This document shows positions 1-7,475 of a stretch of DNA of 13,515 nt, in pieces. The translations under genes were made by a program, and so were the position numbers. The DNA lies in contig JAEDJA010000040.1 of assembly GCA_016296575.1 (NCBI GenBank), positions 1 to 13,515 on the forward strand, in the 5' to 3' direction. The DNA comes from Treponema sp. Lineage in GTDB: Bacteria; Spirochaetota; Spirochaetia; Treponematales; Treponemataceae. The notes beneath the pieces are model-generated. The model saw only the letters and a program-made list of their open reading frames with translations. It made no database searches and was not told where the DNA came from. How positions within the stretch are numbered: position 1 is the first letter of the stretch; each line of letters opens with the position of its first letter.

Positions 1-86
1 CAGGCTCAGGATACCACCCTTCGACAGGCTCAGGGACCGTAAACTCAACCACCGTCACCGTAATGCAAACTTATTGGACAACCCCT
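1..86 (+). repeat. Dispersed inverted-repeat element, copy A (right part only)
   Basis: This is the right-hand portion of the element seen complete at 7515-7683, in the same orientation and cut by the window edge. It shares the CTTCGACAGGCTCAGG modules, the segment reading GACCGTAAACTCAACCACC, and the end TTATTGGACAACCCC (terminal repeat at 76-85, one base different from GGACAGCCCC). It also carries a 6-base duplication (CACCGT) near 53-60 that the other copies lack. It ends about 8 bases past the stop codon of the glycoside hydrolase gene at 94-2085, so it may contribute to transcript ending there. No protein-coding role is apparent. Confidence 0.8.
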
Positions 87-93
87 TTATGTT

Positions 94-2085
94 TTAGTTT
101 TTCTTGAATACCGGAATGTTTTCGATTGGTGTTGCAACTTCAACTGTCTGCCCACCGTCGTAATCTTTTCCGTCCCGAATGTCTGTCCACTTTCCGGCAG
201 GAAGATAAACTTTACGTGTTTTCATGCCAGCTTTAAGAACCGGTGCAACAAGATAATCACTTCCGAACATGTACTGGTCACAAAGATCCCAGCATTTTTC
301 ATCTTCAGGGAATTCGTAGAACATGGCACGCATTACAGGAGCTCCGGTTTTTGCAGCTTCTTTTGAAAGCTTTGAGATATAAGGAACCAGGCTCTGGCGC
401 AATTTAATCTGTGCTTCAAGAATTTCCTGGGCTTTTTCACCATAACTCCAGATTTCGTTTGGACGACCAGTGTAAAGGTAGCCTCCGCCGTAATCCTGCT
501 GAGGATCTTTACAAAGTGGTGGAGTGTCGTGTGGATCGCGGTCGCCATGGAGACGCATAATCGGACTGAATACAGCAAACTGAGCCCAGCGTTCCAGAAG
601 CTCAACAAAATCAGGATCTTCAGGGTTACCGTACATGAATCCACCAATGTCTGTGTTCCACCAAGGGAAGCCAGAAAGTCCCATGCTTATACCCTGAGCG
701 ATGGAATCTTGAAGACATTCCCAAGTTGACTGAACATCACCGTTCCACAAAACAGCACCATATTTCTGGCTTCCAAACCATCCGGATCGTGTCAGATTTA
801 CAATGCTCTTTTTACCCATTTCAACCATACCTTCATAGAAAGCCTGGTTGTAGCATTTTGGATAAATATTTGTGCAGGCCAAAGCTGGTCCCATATGATA
901 GCGGTAATTTTCCCAATCGTAAATGTTGTAGTCAGGTTCAGCATTGTCCAGCCAGAACATGTCGATTCCGTAGTCTACGTAGTTTTTCTTTGCTACTTCC
1001 CAAATATATTTACGGGCTTCTGGGTTTGTGGCATCAAATGTAATACAGTCACCCATAAAGTCATAAGTCTGATTTGTTCCTCGCTCTGTACGAACAAGAA
1101 GTCCTTTATCCAGCATGTCGTAGTAGTGAACAGATTTCTTATCAACGCTAGGCCAGATTGAAATCATTACTTTTGTGCCCATGGCGTGGAGTTCGTCGCA
1201 CATTGCTTTTGGATCAGGCCAGTATTCAGGGTCGAAGCCCCAGTCTCCCTGTCGGATCCAGTGGAAGAAGTCGATAACAATTACATCCAGGTGAATACCC
1301 ATTTCCTTGTATTTACGGGCAACTGTAAGCACTTCTTCCTGTGTTCGGTAGCGGAGTTTACACTGCCAGAAGCCCAGGTAATCATCTGTGAGAACAGGAG
1401 CACGTCCAACAACACTTGTGTATTTTTCAACTATTTCGGCAGGTGTATCACCGGCAACAACCCAATAGTCCATTTCTTTGGTGCTTTCACAAAGCCATTC
1501 AGTCATGTTTTTACCAAAGCTAGCTCGGCCAACCCCAGGATTATTCCACATGAAGCCGTAACCCAATGAAGAAACTGCAAATGGAACGGAAATCTGTCCG
1601 TTACGCTGAGCAAGCTCCAGCTGGCAGCCTTTTACATCCAGGTAAGGCATCTGGTACTGTCCCATACCGTAGAGTTTTTCTCCGTCATTTGGTTCAAATC
1701 GCACTGTAAGCTTATAGTCGTAACCGCCACGCAAACCTTTCCATTCACGTGCTACAATTTTTGTACAGCAGGTTTCTTTGCTTGCCTGAGGATCATAGGC
1801 ACGGAAATATTCATGTAAGATTCGTTCTCCATCTTTAAAAATAGAAATAACACCGTTTCCCGAAATACAAGCCTTGATTTTTCCGTTTTCGATGCATCCG
1901 CCGGTCTGATTAATATCGATTTTAACCTTTACTTTAGCCGGTTTTTCTGTAAGTCCCCAACAATTTCCTGTAAAAGCTGGTTCCATAGTTGCTCGCACGC
2001 GGAGGGCGTCTTTTCCCCATGCTTCAATTCGCAAAGTTTCATTTCCCTTTTTAAAAATAAGGGCATTTTCTTCCTGTAAAATCAT
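94..2085 (-). CDS. Glycoside hydrolase family 31 (alpha-glucosidase/alpha-xylosidase type)
   Basis: A 663-residue retaining alpha-glycosidase of family GH31. Residues about 1-220 form the N-terminal beta-sandwich typical of the family, with the segment LYGMGQYQ near 138-145 and SVPFAVSSLGYGFMWNN near 166-182. The catalytic barrel follows (about 235-580). The expected nucleophile is Asp380 in DMFWLDNAEPD, and the acid/base is Asp450 in VLWNGDVQSTW. WWNTDIGGF (475-483) and RLHGDRDPHD (511-520) are further barrel signatures, and a short beta domain closes the chain. There is no signal peptide, so it probably acts in the cytoplasm on imported oligosaccharides. At 663 residues it is shorter than YicI-type xylosidases (about 770), and the true substrate (alpha-glucosides, alpha-xylosides or other) cannot be read from sequence. 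The ATG at 2085 is preceded by a good ribosome site, GAGGT at 2097-2093. It appears to be monocistronic within the window: the next gene upstream is a broken lipoprotein gene separated by element copy B. Confidence 0.92.
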   Translation of the reverse strand: MILQEENALIFKKGNETLRIEAWGKDALRVRATMEPAFTGNCWGLTEKPAKVKVKIDINQTGGCIENGKIKACISGNGVISIFKDGERILHEYFRAYDPQASKETCCTKIVAREWKGLRGGYDYKLTVRFEPNDGEKLYGMGQYQMPYLDVKGCQLELAQRNGQISVPFAVSSLGYGFMWNNPGVGRASFGKNMTEWLCESTKEMDYWVVAGDTPAEIVEKYTSVVGRAPVLTDDYLGFWQCKLRYRTQEEVLTVARKYKEMGIHLDVIVIDFFHWIRQGDWGFDPEYWPDPKAMCDELHAMGTKVMISIWPSVDKKSVHYYDMLDKGLLVRTERGTNQTYDFMGDCITFDATNPEARKYIWEVAKKNYVDYGIDMFWLDNAEPDYNIYDWENYRYHMGPALACTNIYPKCYNQAFYEGMVEMGKKSIVNLTRSGWFGSQKYGAVLWNGDVQSTWECLQDSIAQGISMGLSGFPWWNTDIGGFMYGNPEDPDFVELLERWAQFAVFSPIMRLHGDRDPHDTPPLCKDPQQDYGGGYLYTGRPNEIWSYGEKAQEILEAQIKLRQSLVPYISKLSKEAAKTGAPVMRAMFYEFPEDEKCWDLCDQYMFGSDYLVAPVLKAGMKTRKVYLPAGKWTDIRDGKDYDGGQTVEVATPIENIPVFKKN

Positions 2086-2190
2086 GTAAGTTACCTCGTA
2101 CTATCACTATAAAATGGATTTTTAAAAATAGATATAACAATTATTCAAAGAAATAGTAAAAAATTTGGATAAAAATCTATAAAAGAGAAA

Positions 2191-2279
2191 GGGGCTGTCC
2201 AATAAGTTTACATTACGGTGGTTGAGTTTATCGAAACCACCACATTTAGTGTAGCGCTCATTACTTTTAGGACAGCCCC
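2191..2279 (-). repeat. Dispersed inverted-repeat element, copy B (short complete form)
   Basis: A complete 89-bp copy in reverse orientation, bounded by perfect 10-bp terminal inverted repeats GGGGCTGTCC (2191-2200) and GGACAGCCCC (2270-2279). Internally, GGTGGTT and AACCACC form a second 7-bp stem around an 11-base loop. It lacks the CTTCGACAGGCTCAGG modules present in copies A and C, so it is either the ancestral core or a deletion form. No target-site duplication is evident. On the minus strand the outer stem is followed by TTTCTCTTTT, so it could end transcription of the lipoprotein gene, whose stop codon lies 32 bases away. The 2086-2190 stretch beside it is very A+T-rich and presumably carries the glycoside hydrolase promoter, but no convincing -35/-10 pair was found. 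Confidence 0.85.
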
Positions 2280-2311
2280 TCAAATTTAATATGATGAAAA
2301 TGTAAGAGAAT

Positions 2312-2713
2312 TTATTGCACTTCTTCCAGATAAAGAATACCAACCTTATTTGATTCCAGATTGTAGAAGATGAAGGAATCACCTTTTTCAATTTTAACAA
2401 AGGTTTCATTAATTGCATCATCAGAAATCTTTTTGCTTTTCAAATAATCCCGCAGCTGATATTCATTAAGGCTCGTCTTTTTTTCGTAAACATTTTTGTA
2501 GGCACTTGTTGACCATAATTCTTTTGCTGCTTTCATCTGGGAAAAATTTTTACCTTCATAAGCGGTTTCATAATCACTTTTAGTAATTGTAATCCATTCC
2601 AGATTATAATATTTTCCGCTATATCCGCCGCCAATGTAAATGGCACAGCTTGTTGATGTCATTACCATAAGGATTTAAAGGGCAGCGAATAATTTCCAGA
2701 TTTTTTTCAGCAT
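2312..2713 (-). pseudogene. Small lipoprotein gene interrupted by an in-frame stop in its signal peptide
   Basis: Reading from ATG 2713-2711, which has a good ribosome site AGAGG (2725-2721), gives MLKKIWKLFAAL, then TAA at 2675-2677, then ILMVMTSTSC in the same frame. Ignoring the stop, this is a classic lipoprotein signal peptide: basic N-terminus, hydrophobic core and lipobox S-T-S-Cys23. It leads into a mature part of about 111 residues (CAIYIGGGYSGKYYNLEW and onward, ending YLEEVQ). The downstream ATG at 2668 opens the 118-residue remainder, but it lacks a ribosome site and would delete the charged start of the signal. A single base change (for example TAA to TTA, Leu) restores a 133-residue protein. 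The mature sequence is hydrophilic, with no family recognised; function unknown. It could be a recent nonsense mutation, a sequencing or assembly error, or a read-through product. It lies 56 bases downstream of birA and may belong to that operon. Confidence 0.75.
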
Positions 2714-2769
2714 AATTGTTCCTCTTATTGTATAGTCTTTATTTTTGTAACAATTCTTATAACGCTTGG

Positions 2770-3591
2770 TTACAGATTCATTTTTACACTGACTTCACCG
2801 CTGTCTAAGATTCTTGTAGTGCCGTCAGATAGTTTTACTTTTAAAAGTGCATTGTCCGTTATGTCGGTTACAACTGCCTCGTAAATGCCTTCCGAAGAAT
2901 TAATCACCGGGCTTACAGATACTGTTTTTCCAAGAAGATTTGAACGTGCCTTGTATTCTGCCATGGAATCTGCCACCCTGGAAGTTGAGTTTTTAGCTGC
3001 TGATTCTTTTTCATCAACAATATTCAAAAATTCTTCAAAGACGGTCTTCGGAATATCAGTATAGCTTTCCTCTTTAAGTTCTGCTGTATTTTTTAAGACC
3101 CGTCCAGCCCGGTCTTTAATCTCTTTGGGAAAATTTGATGTAACGAGATTGATGCCAATCCCTACAACAAATGCGCTGACACAACCACGGGAAGTATCAA
3201 CGCGACCTTCGGTAAGGATTCCGCATACTTTTTTATCTTCAATGTAAATGTCGTTTACCCATTTTATAAAGCATTTTACACCGAACATTTTTTCAAGAAC
3301 CCGGCAAACGCATACACCGGCAGTTGCAGTGTAAACAGCTGGTGAAAAATTAATCGCATTCCCATTTTTTTCATCACTGTTTTTGGGAACATAAATCATG
3401 GAAAAATAAATACCTGTTTTTTCCGGTGAATAAAAAGGACGGTTCATTCTGCCACGGCCCGCAGTCTGTTCCTTTGCAACAAATAATCTTTTGTGAAGCG
3501 ATTGCAGTTCTTCCTGGGAAGAAGCGCTGTCTATAAGGCGAAGAGCATGAGAATTGGTGGAATCAATGGTTTCAAATATGGTGATGTTCAT
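2770..3591 (-). CDS. birA: Biotin--[acetyl-CoA-carboxylase] ligase, catalytic-only type
   Basis: A 273-residue biotin protein ligase, which forms biotinyl-5'-AMP and transfers biotin to the lysine of biotin carboxyl carrier domains. Diagnostic segments are STNSHAL (11-17), the biotin/AMP loop GRGRMNRPFYSP (45-56), KWVNDIYIEDKKVCGILTE (110-128, with the active-site lysine region KVCGIL) and VVGIGINL (142-149). The C-terminal small domain occupies about 215-273. The N-terminal winged helix of E. coli BirA is absent, so this is the non-repressor form and should not bind an operator. The ATG at 3591 follows the PII-like gene by 24 bases and has only a weak upstream GGA, consistent with being a distal gene of the same operon. 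The chain between 150 and 215 is longer and more variable than in the minimal enzymes. Confidence 0.93.
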   Translation of the reverse strand: MNITIFETIDSTNSHALRLIDSASSQEELQSLHKRLFVAKEQTAGRGRMNRPFYSPEKTGIYFSMIYVPKNSDEKNGNAINFSPAVYTATAGVCVCRVLEKMFGVKCFIKWVNDIYIEDKKVCGILTEGRVDTSRGCVSAFVVGIGINLVTSNFPKEIKDRAGRVLKNTAELKEESYTDIPKTVFEEFLNIVDEKESAAKNSTSRVADSMAEYKARSNLLGKTVSVSPVINSSEGIYEAVVTDITDNALLKVKLSDGTTRILDSGEVSVKMNL

Positions 3592-3615
3592 AATTGCGCA
3601 GGTCCGGCCAGTTTT

Positions 3616-4245
3616 TTATTTTCCAAGAATGGTAAAATTTTCTGCCGGTGTAGTAAATACGATGCCACTCCCTTTTTTGCTCAGACAAGGAAGATTTTGA
3701 ATTGCATCAGATATTTCACTGGCCTTGTTTGATGGAACCAGAATCATCAGAAGATCTTTTTCTGGAACAATTTCCATACCAAAAAATGTGGCGTCACCTT
3801 CCTTTGCGGTACCACGGGCACCAATAATGGTTCCTCCACCGGCACCTGCTTTTCTTGCGGCGGCCATAGCATCTTCTGCATAGCCTTTGTTTACGATGGC
3901 TGTAATCAGCTGGTAGTCTGCGTTCATATTTGTATCTCCTGTAGAGTCAGAGTTAGTCTTTGAAAAATGGGTAACACGGGTTGAAAAAAGTACACCAAAA
4001 TGAGGTTTTTTTTCGGCGACTTTTTTTACTGCATCAATCACACTGGAACAGATTTCGTCATCAACAATATTAAGGGAAATGTCCTTGGCACTATCTCCAA
4101 ATCCTAAAAGCTGCAGGATGCTGTTTGATGCAGTGCCTTTTCCCATAAGAACGGAACCACCTCCGGCCCCAGCTTCATTTGCAGTATGAGTGATAAGCTC
4201 ACCGCAATTTTTGGGAACAATGGAATAAATTAACGAATAACTCAT
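3616..4245 (-). CDS. Tandem (two-domain) PII-like signalling protein
   Basis: A 209-residue protein made of two PII/GlnB-like ferredoxin-fold domains. Domain 1 is about 3-95 (YSLIYSIVPKN, AGAGGGSVLMGKGTASNS near 26-42, then ILQLLGFG). A polar linker of about 96-108 follows, and domain 2 is about 109-205 (YQLITAIVNKG, AGAGGGTIIGARGTAKEG near 134-150, then FFGMEIVPEKDLLMILVP). The repeated AGAGGG-x4-G-x-GT segment corresponds to the T-loop entrance of PII proteins, but no tyrosine matches the uridylylation site of GlnB, so classic GlnD control is unlikely. PII-like proteins encoded beside a membrane protein usually bind a nucleotide or small ligand and regulate that partner. The ligand here is unknown. 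The ATG at 4245 overlaps the stop of the DUF1538 gene by 4 bases (ATGA) and has a strong site, AGGAGGTGGG, just upstream, so the two are translationally coupled. The fusion is an alternative to separate PII subunits, which normally assemble as trimers. Confidence 0.85.
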   Translation of the reverse strand: MSYSLIYSIVPKNCGELITHTANEAGAGGGSVLMGKGTASNSILQLLGFGDSAKDISLNIVDDEICSSVIDAVKKVAEKKPHFGVLFSTRVTHFSKTNSDSTGDTNMNADYQLITAIVNKGYAEDAMAAARKAGAGGGTIIGARGTAKEGDATFFGMEIVPEKDLLMILVPSNKASEISDAIQNLPCLSKKGSGIVFTTPAENFTILGK

Positions 4246-5756
4246 TTCCCACCTCCTGTTTTGTTTTTATAGATAATCCCCAGAATCTGAATAACGATTA
4301 AAGGAGTCATGGCAACAAGTGAAATAACACCAAAAACGTCGTTTCCATTTCCAGAGCAGCTTGCGGCACCTAAAGTAAACGACAAAACAAATGTTGATGT
4401 AATTGGACCTGATGCAACTCCACCTGAGTCAAAGGCAATGGCAGTGAACAGCTTTGGAGAAAAAATCATCAGGATAAGAGCAATAGCGTAACCTGGAATT
4501 AAAATCCAGCGCAGTGAAAAGCCTTGTACACCACGCCACAATGCAAGGGCAATTGCCAGCGCAGCACCCGTACTTAAAAAGAGAAGAAGAATTTTTCGTT
4601 TGATAGTACCGCCTGTTATGCTTTCAACCTGGTCCGTAAGAACCCAGACTGCAGGTTCAGCGCAAACAACTACTGCTCCAATAAGAAGACCAGTAACAAT
4701 CAAAAGAATGAACCACCAGCCACCACTCTGTGCCTGATGTCCAAGGAAAGTTCCAAGCATTCGGCCGGCTTCCATAAATCCACCGTTTACACCAACCAGA
4801 AAAACAGAAAGTCCCAAAAAACTGTAGATAAAACCAATGGAGATTCGAATTACCTGACGCATTGTCATGTGCATCAGGAAAATCTGAAAAACTGCAAAAA
4901 GTACAATCAATGGTAAAAGTGAAAGGGCCGCTTCTTTTGCAATGCTAAGAATAATACTTGTAAAAGGTGAAAAAAAACCGGCGGAAGCAAAACCACCAGA
5001 TGCAAATCCACCAGAAGCAGCTGCACTTTCCGAAATATTTACCGAAATGCTTTCTGTTACGACTGGATCTGCAATTACTTTTCTGAGTACCAGCGAATAA
5101 ATAAAAACCGCCATAACTGGGCCAACAGAAGTAACACCTGTAAGTCCAAAGCTGTCATCTTTTTCTGCACGAACCGAGCTTATACCAAGACCAAGAGCCA
5201 GAATAAATGGAACGGTCATTGGACCAGTGGTGGCACCGCCTGAATCAAAAGCAACTCCCCCAAAGGAAGACGGGCAGATGAACATTAGGGCAAACAGAAT
5301 AAGGTAAAAAATAAGAAGAAGGATTTTCAAATTCCAGTGAAGCACCGACCGAAGAAGTCCTGTCAAAAGAAAAATGCCTACACCAAAAGCAATTGCCAGC
5401 ACCACGGTCAGTTTATTCACCATTGTGTAATAACCTTTTACCTGTGCTGCAAACACCTGAATATCTGGTTCGGCAATGGTCACTAAAAATCCAATCAAAA
5501 ATGCTGAAATAAGCAGCAAAGTAAGATTACGTTTTTCTGTAAGTGCAGCCCCGGCTCGTTCACCAAAAGGCTGAATTCCCAGATCAACACCCAGAAGAAA
5601 AACTGTAAGTCCAAGAATCAAAAGAACTCCACCAAAAACAAAACGGCCTAGAACCAGAGCAGGCATTTTTGCCGCAAAGTATCCTAAGCCTAAAACAATG
5701 AACATAACAGGGAGAACCGAAATAGCCGTTTCCTTGAACTTTTCAAAAATATTCAT
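4242..5756 (-). CDS. DUF1538-family polytopic membrane protein with internal duplication
   Basis: A 504-residue inner-membrane protein with about a dozen hydrophobic segments, matching the DUF1538 family. It consists of two homologous halves (about 1-240 and 275-504). Matching motifs are FLLGVDLGIQPFGE (53-66) with FLVGVNGGFMEAGR (319-332), TIAEPDIQV (93-101) with VCAEPAVWV (364-372), and AFDSGGATTGPMT (169-181) with AFDSGGVASGPIT (441-453). Conserved acidic and glycine-rich re-entrant-like motifs repeated in two halves are typical of transporters. I infer a transporter or channel, but the substrate is not known. The linker between the halves carries a short repeat, SGGFASGGFASAG (248-260). 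The ATG at 5756 overlaps the mtnN stop by one base (TAATG), with GAGG about 8 bases upstream. Its own stop overlaps the PII-like start. The coupling suggests that the PII-like protein regulates this one. Confidence 0.85.
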   Translation of the reverse strand: MNIFEKFKETAISVLPVMFIVLGLGYFAAKMPALVLGRFVFGGVLLILGLTVFLLGVDLGIQPFGERAGAALTEKRNLTLLLISAFLIGFLVTIAEPDIQVFAAQVKGYYTMVNKLTVVLAIAFGVGIFLLTGLLRSVLHWNLKILLLIFYLILFALMFICPSSFGGVAFDSGGATTGPMTVPFILALGLGISSVRAEKDDSFGLTGVTSVGPVMAVFIYSLVLRKVIADPVVTESISVNISESAAASGGFASGGFASAGFFSPFTSIILSIAKEAALSLLPLIVLFAVFQIFLMHMTMRQVIRISIGFIYSFLGLSVFLVGVNGGFMEAGRMLGTFLGHQAQSGGWWFILLIVTGLLIGAVVVCAEPAVWVLTDQVESITGGTIKRKILLLFLSTGAALAIALALWRGVQGFSLRWILIPGYAIALILMIFSPKLFTAIAFDSGGVASGPITSTFVLSFTLGAASCSGNGNDVFGVISLVAMTPLIVIQILGIIYKNKTGGGK

Positions 5757-6451
5757 TAAATGCCTCTGATAACTTCCATAAGGAATTTACCGCTTAATGT
5801 TGCTGCACTTTCCTCGTTGAACTGATACGTTGGTGTTGATTCATCGGCCATGTCGCTTACACAACGCAGGATAAGGAAAGGAACTTTATTCAGATAGCAA
5901 GTCTGTGCAATTGAAGCACCTTCCATCTCGCAGCAGACTGGATTGAAATTTGTTCTGATAAAATCTTTCTGTGATTTTTCACTGATGAACTGGTCTCCGG
6001 AAGCAACGAGTCCTGAAACTACCTTGTGTTCTTTGGAAATATCGCTGGCACTAAATGCTTTTAAGGCAACATCGGCCATAGTTTTATCTGCCGGGAAGAT
6101 TTTTACATCAATTCCAGGCACGTGTCCAAGCTCATAACCAAAAACACGTACATCCACGTCGTGATGAACAGCACCTGTTGAAACTACAAAATCAAAAACA
6201 CCAAGACCGGCACCCAAGGCTCCGGCAATTCCTGTGTTGATTACGCGGTCTGCACCAAATTCCGTAATAACTCCCTGTGCACAAAGAGCAGCATTAATCT
6301 TTCCAACTCCGCACTGAACCACAACAACTTCTTTTCCAAAAAGAAGACCTTTATGATAGGTACGTCCGCCTTTCTCGATTTTTTCTGCTTTTTCCAGGGA
6401 AGCAACAATTTCTGCCACTTCCACACTCATTGCACCAATAATTCCAATCAT
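5756..6451 (-). CDS. mtnN: 5'-methylthioadenosine/S-adenosylhomocysteine nucleosidase
   Basis: A 231-residue cytoplasmic hydrolase that removes adenine from methylthioadenosine, S-adenosylhomocysteine and 5'-deoxyadenosine. Full-length similarity to E. coli MtnN (Pfs) is visible: IGIIGAMSVEV at the start (Glu11 corresponds to the catalytic Glu12), GVGKINAA (48-55), INTGIAGAL (71-79), the HHDVDVRVFGYE segment (96-107), VASGDQFI (149-156), CEMEGASIA (174-182; Met176 and Glu177 bind the ribose) and RCVSDMAD (196-203; Asp200 is the proton donor). All catalytic residues are present and the length is normal. The ATG at 6451 overlaps the stop of the preceding small membrane-protein gene (ATGA), with GGGAG about 9 bases upstream. 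Its stop overlaps the DUF1538 start. It serves methyl-cycle salvage and radical-SAM product removal; a link to the DUF1538/PII pair is only positional. Confidence 0.95.
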   Translation of the reverse strand: MIGIIGAMSVEVAEIVASLEKAEKIEKGGRTYHKGLLFGKEVVVVQCGVGKINAALCAQGVITEFGADRVINTGIAGALGAGLGVFDFVVSTGAVHHDVDVRVFGYELGHVPGIDVKIFPADKTMADVALKAFSASDISKEHKVVSGLVASGDQFISEKSQKDFIRTNFNPVCCEMEGASIAQTCYLNKVPFLILRCVSDMADESTPTYQFNEESAATLSGKFLMEVIRGI

Positions 6452-6894
6452 TTTGCAGCTCCCTTATTAGAACCACTTTTTTTTGATTTTTTTTTAGGCA
6501 GCGGCTGTCCTTTGTTCAAAGCATCAATTTCTTCGTCCAAAAAATAGTGAGTCATAACATCGTCTGACAGTTTTTTATACCAGCCTGTCTTAGCAACAAT
6601 AAGCCGGATAAGACGTTTGTAAATCATGAATCCAAGAACCAGTCCACCACCCATTACAATAACCATGAAAACAGTGAAGAATGAACCTACAGTTTCGCTT
6701 GTAAGTCCCATAACTTTGAATGCAAAAACGGCTACCAGTATAATCAGGGCGAGAATTACCAAAACTGTTACAGCAATCTGTAAAAGGCAGGCAAAAGCAA
6801 GGAAAGTGTTTGAAGATTTTTTCACGATTCTTGCTTTAATTTTGGCTTCTCTAATTTCTGCTTCTTTAGCATTTACTTCATATTCTTCGTTCAT
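6448..6894 (-). CDS. Small two-helix membrane protein, function unknown
   Basis: A 148-residue protein that I do not assign to a family. An acidic and basic N-terminal segment (1-30, rich in Glu, Lys and Arg, helix-prone) is followed by two strong hydrophobic helices, about 31-60 and 71-92, joined by a short loop. A positively charged stretch IYKRLIRLIVAK follows, then a soluble tail ending in a lysine-rich segment (134-148, PKKKSKKSGSNKGAAK region). With both termini charged, the likely topology is a hairpin with the two ends in the cytoplasm. The ATG at 6894 has a good ribosome site, GAGGTAAT. The gene starts 38 bases after the lspA stop and overlaps mtnN by 4 bases, so it is a genuine translated member of the operon. 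Confidence 0.8.
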   Translation of the reverse strand: MNEEYEVNAKEAEIREAKIKARIVKKSSNTFLAFACLLQIAVTVLVILALIILVAVFAFKVMGLTSETVGSFFTVFMVIVMGGGLVLGFMIYKRLIRLIVAKTGWYKKLSDDVMTHYFLDEEIDALNKGQPLPKKKSKKSGSNKGAAK

Positions 6895-6932
6895 TATTAC
6901 CTCGATTTATTTTATAAAATTTGATTTGTCAG

Positions 6933-7469
6933 TTATTTATTTTCAGTTTTTTTTGCTTTTTCATCCTGGACAGTCATAATGATGAATGAAAGCAAAAGCA
7001 GGATTCCGCAAACAACAACAGCAGAGTCTGCAACATTAAAAGTAGGCCATCTTTCAAGCCCGAAAAGTCCGTAGAATTTTACGTCGATAAAATCAACTAC
7101 ACCTTCTGCTCGGAAAAAACGGTCAATCAGATTTCCAATTCCACCACCAACAATACCACAGATGCACCATCGCTGAAGCTTGTTGAAATCCTTGTTACGG
7201 AAATAAACCAGCATGACAATGGTAAGAACAATTACCGGAATAAAAGCAAACAGGAATCGGCGTGCAGTTTCACCCCAGGTAGCTCCAAAACTAAAGGCCA
7301 CACCCGTGTTTGAAACATGAATCAGTCTTAAAAAATCACCAAAATATGAAGCTCCGATTGTGTAATAAGGAATGTAGCGTACTACAAGCATTTTTGTTAC
7401 CTGGTCAAGGATTACCACAACGAAGGTAAGCACAAGAGGCAGAAGTTTTGATTTGATATCTTTTTCCAT
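6933..7469 (-). CDS. lspA: Lipoprotein signal peptidase (signal peptidase II)
   Basis: A 178-residue inner-membrane aspartyl protease that removes signal peptides from diacylglyceryl-modified prolipoproteins. Four hydrophobic helices are visible, at about 11-30, 67-90, 100-115 and 146-167. Signatures are ILDQVTK (20-26), SNTGVAFSF (53-61), GGGIGNLIDRF (108-118), VVDFIDVKF (124-132) and FNVADSAV (144-151). The catalytic pair should be Asp126 and Asp148. I place the start at ATG 7469. The frame stays open upstream to 7550, but those residues are hydrophobic noise, partly encoded by the repeat element, and would make the protein 27 residues too long. No Shine-Dalgarno site precedes 7469. A candidate -10 box ends 6 bases before it, so the message may be leaderless. 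It is the first gene of the lspA-to-birA operon. Confidence 0.94.
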   Translation of the reverse strand: MEKDIKSKLLPLVLTFVVVILDQVTKMLVVRYIPYYTIGASYFGDFLRLIHVSNTGVAFSFGATWGETARRFLFAFIPVIVLTIVMLVYFRNKDFNKLQRWCICGIVGGGIGNLIDRFFRAEGVVDFIDVKFYGLFGLERWPTFNVADSAVVVCGILLLLSFIIMTVQDEKAKKTENK

Positions 7470-7475
7470 ATTATA

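Noticed and set aside
333..1569. Several open frames inside the glycoside hydrolase gene (529-729, 726-1043, 895-1161, 1186-1569 plus strand; 333-647 minus strand)
   Set aside because: All lie within the intact GH31 gene and have low-quality, Cys/His/Phe-rich translations typical of shadow frames.
2122..2421. Minus-strand 99-residue frame
   Set aside because: It overlaps the lipoprotein gene in another frame, runs through element copy B, and has no ribosome site or recognisable sequence.
2727..2753. Promoter-like TTGTTA and TACAAT before the lipoprotein gene
   Set aside because: The spacing is only 15 bases, and the predicted transcript start would fall in the ribosome site. Read-through from birA is at least as likely.
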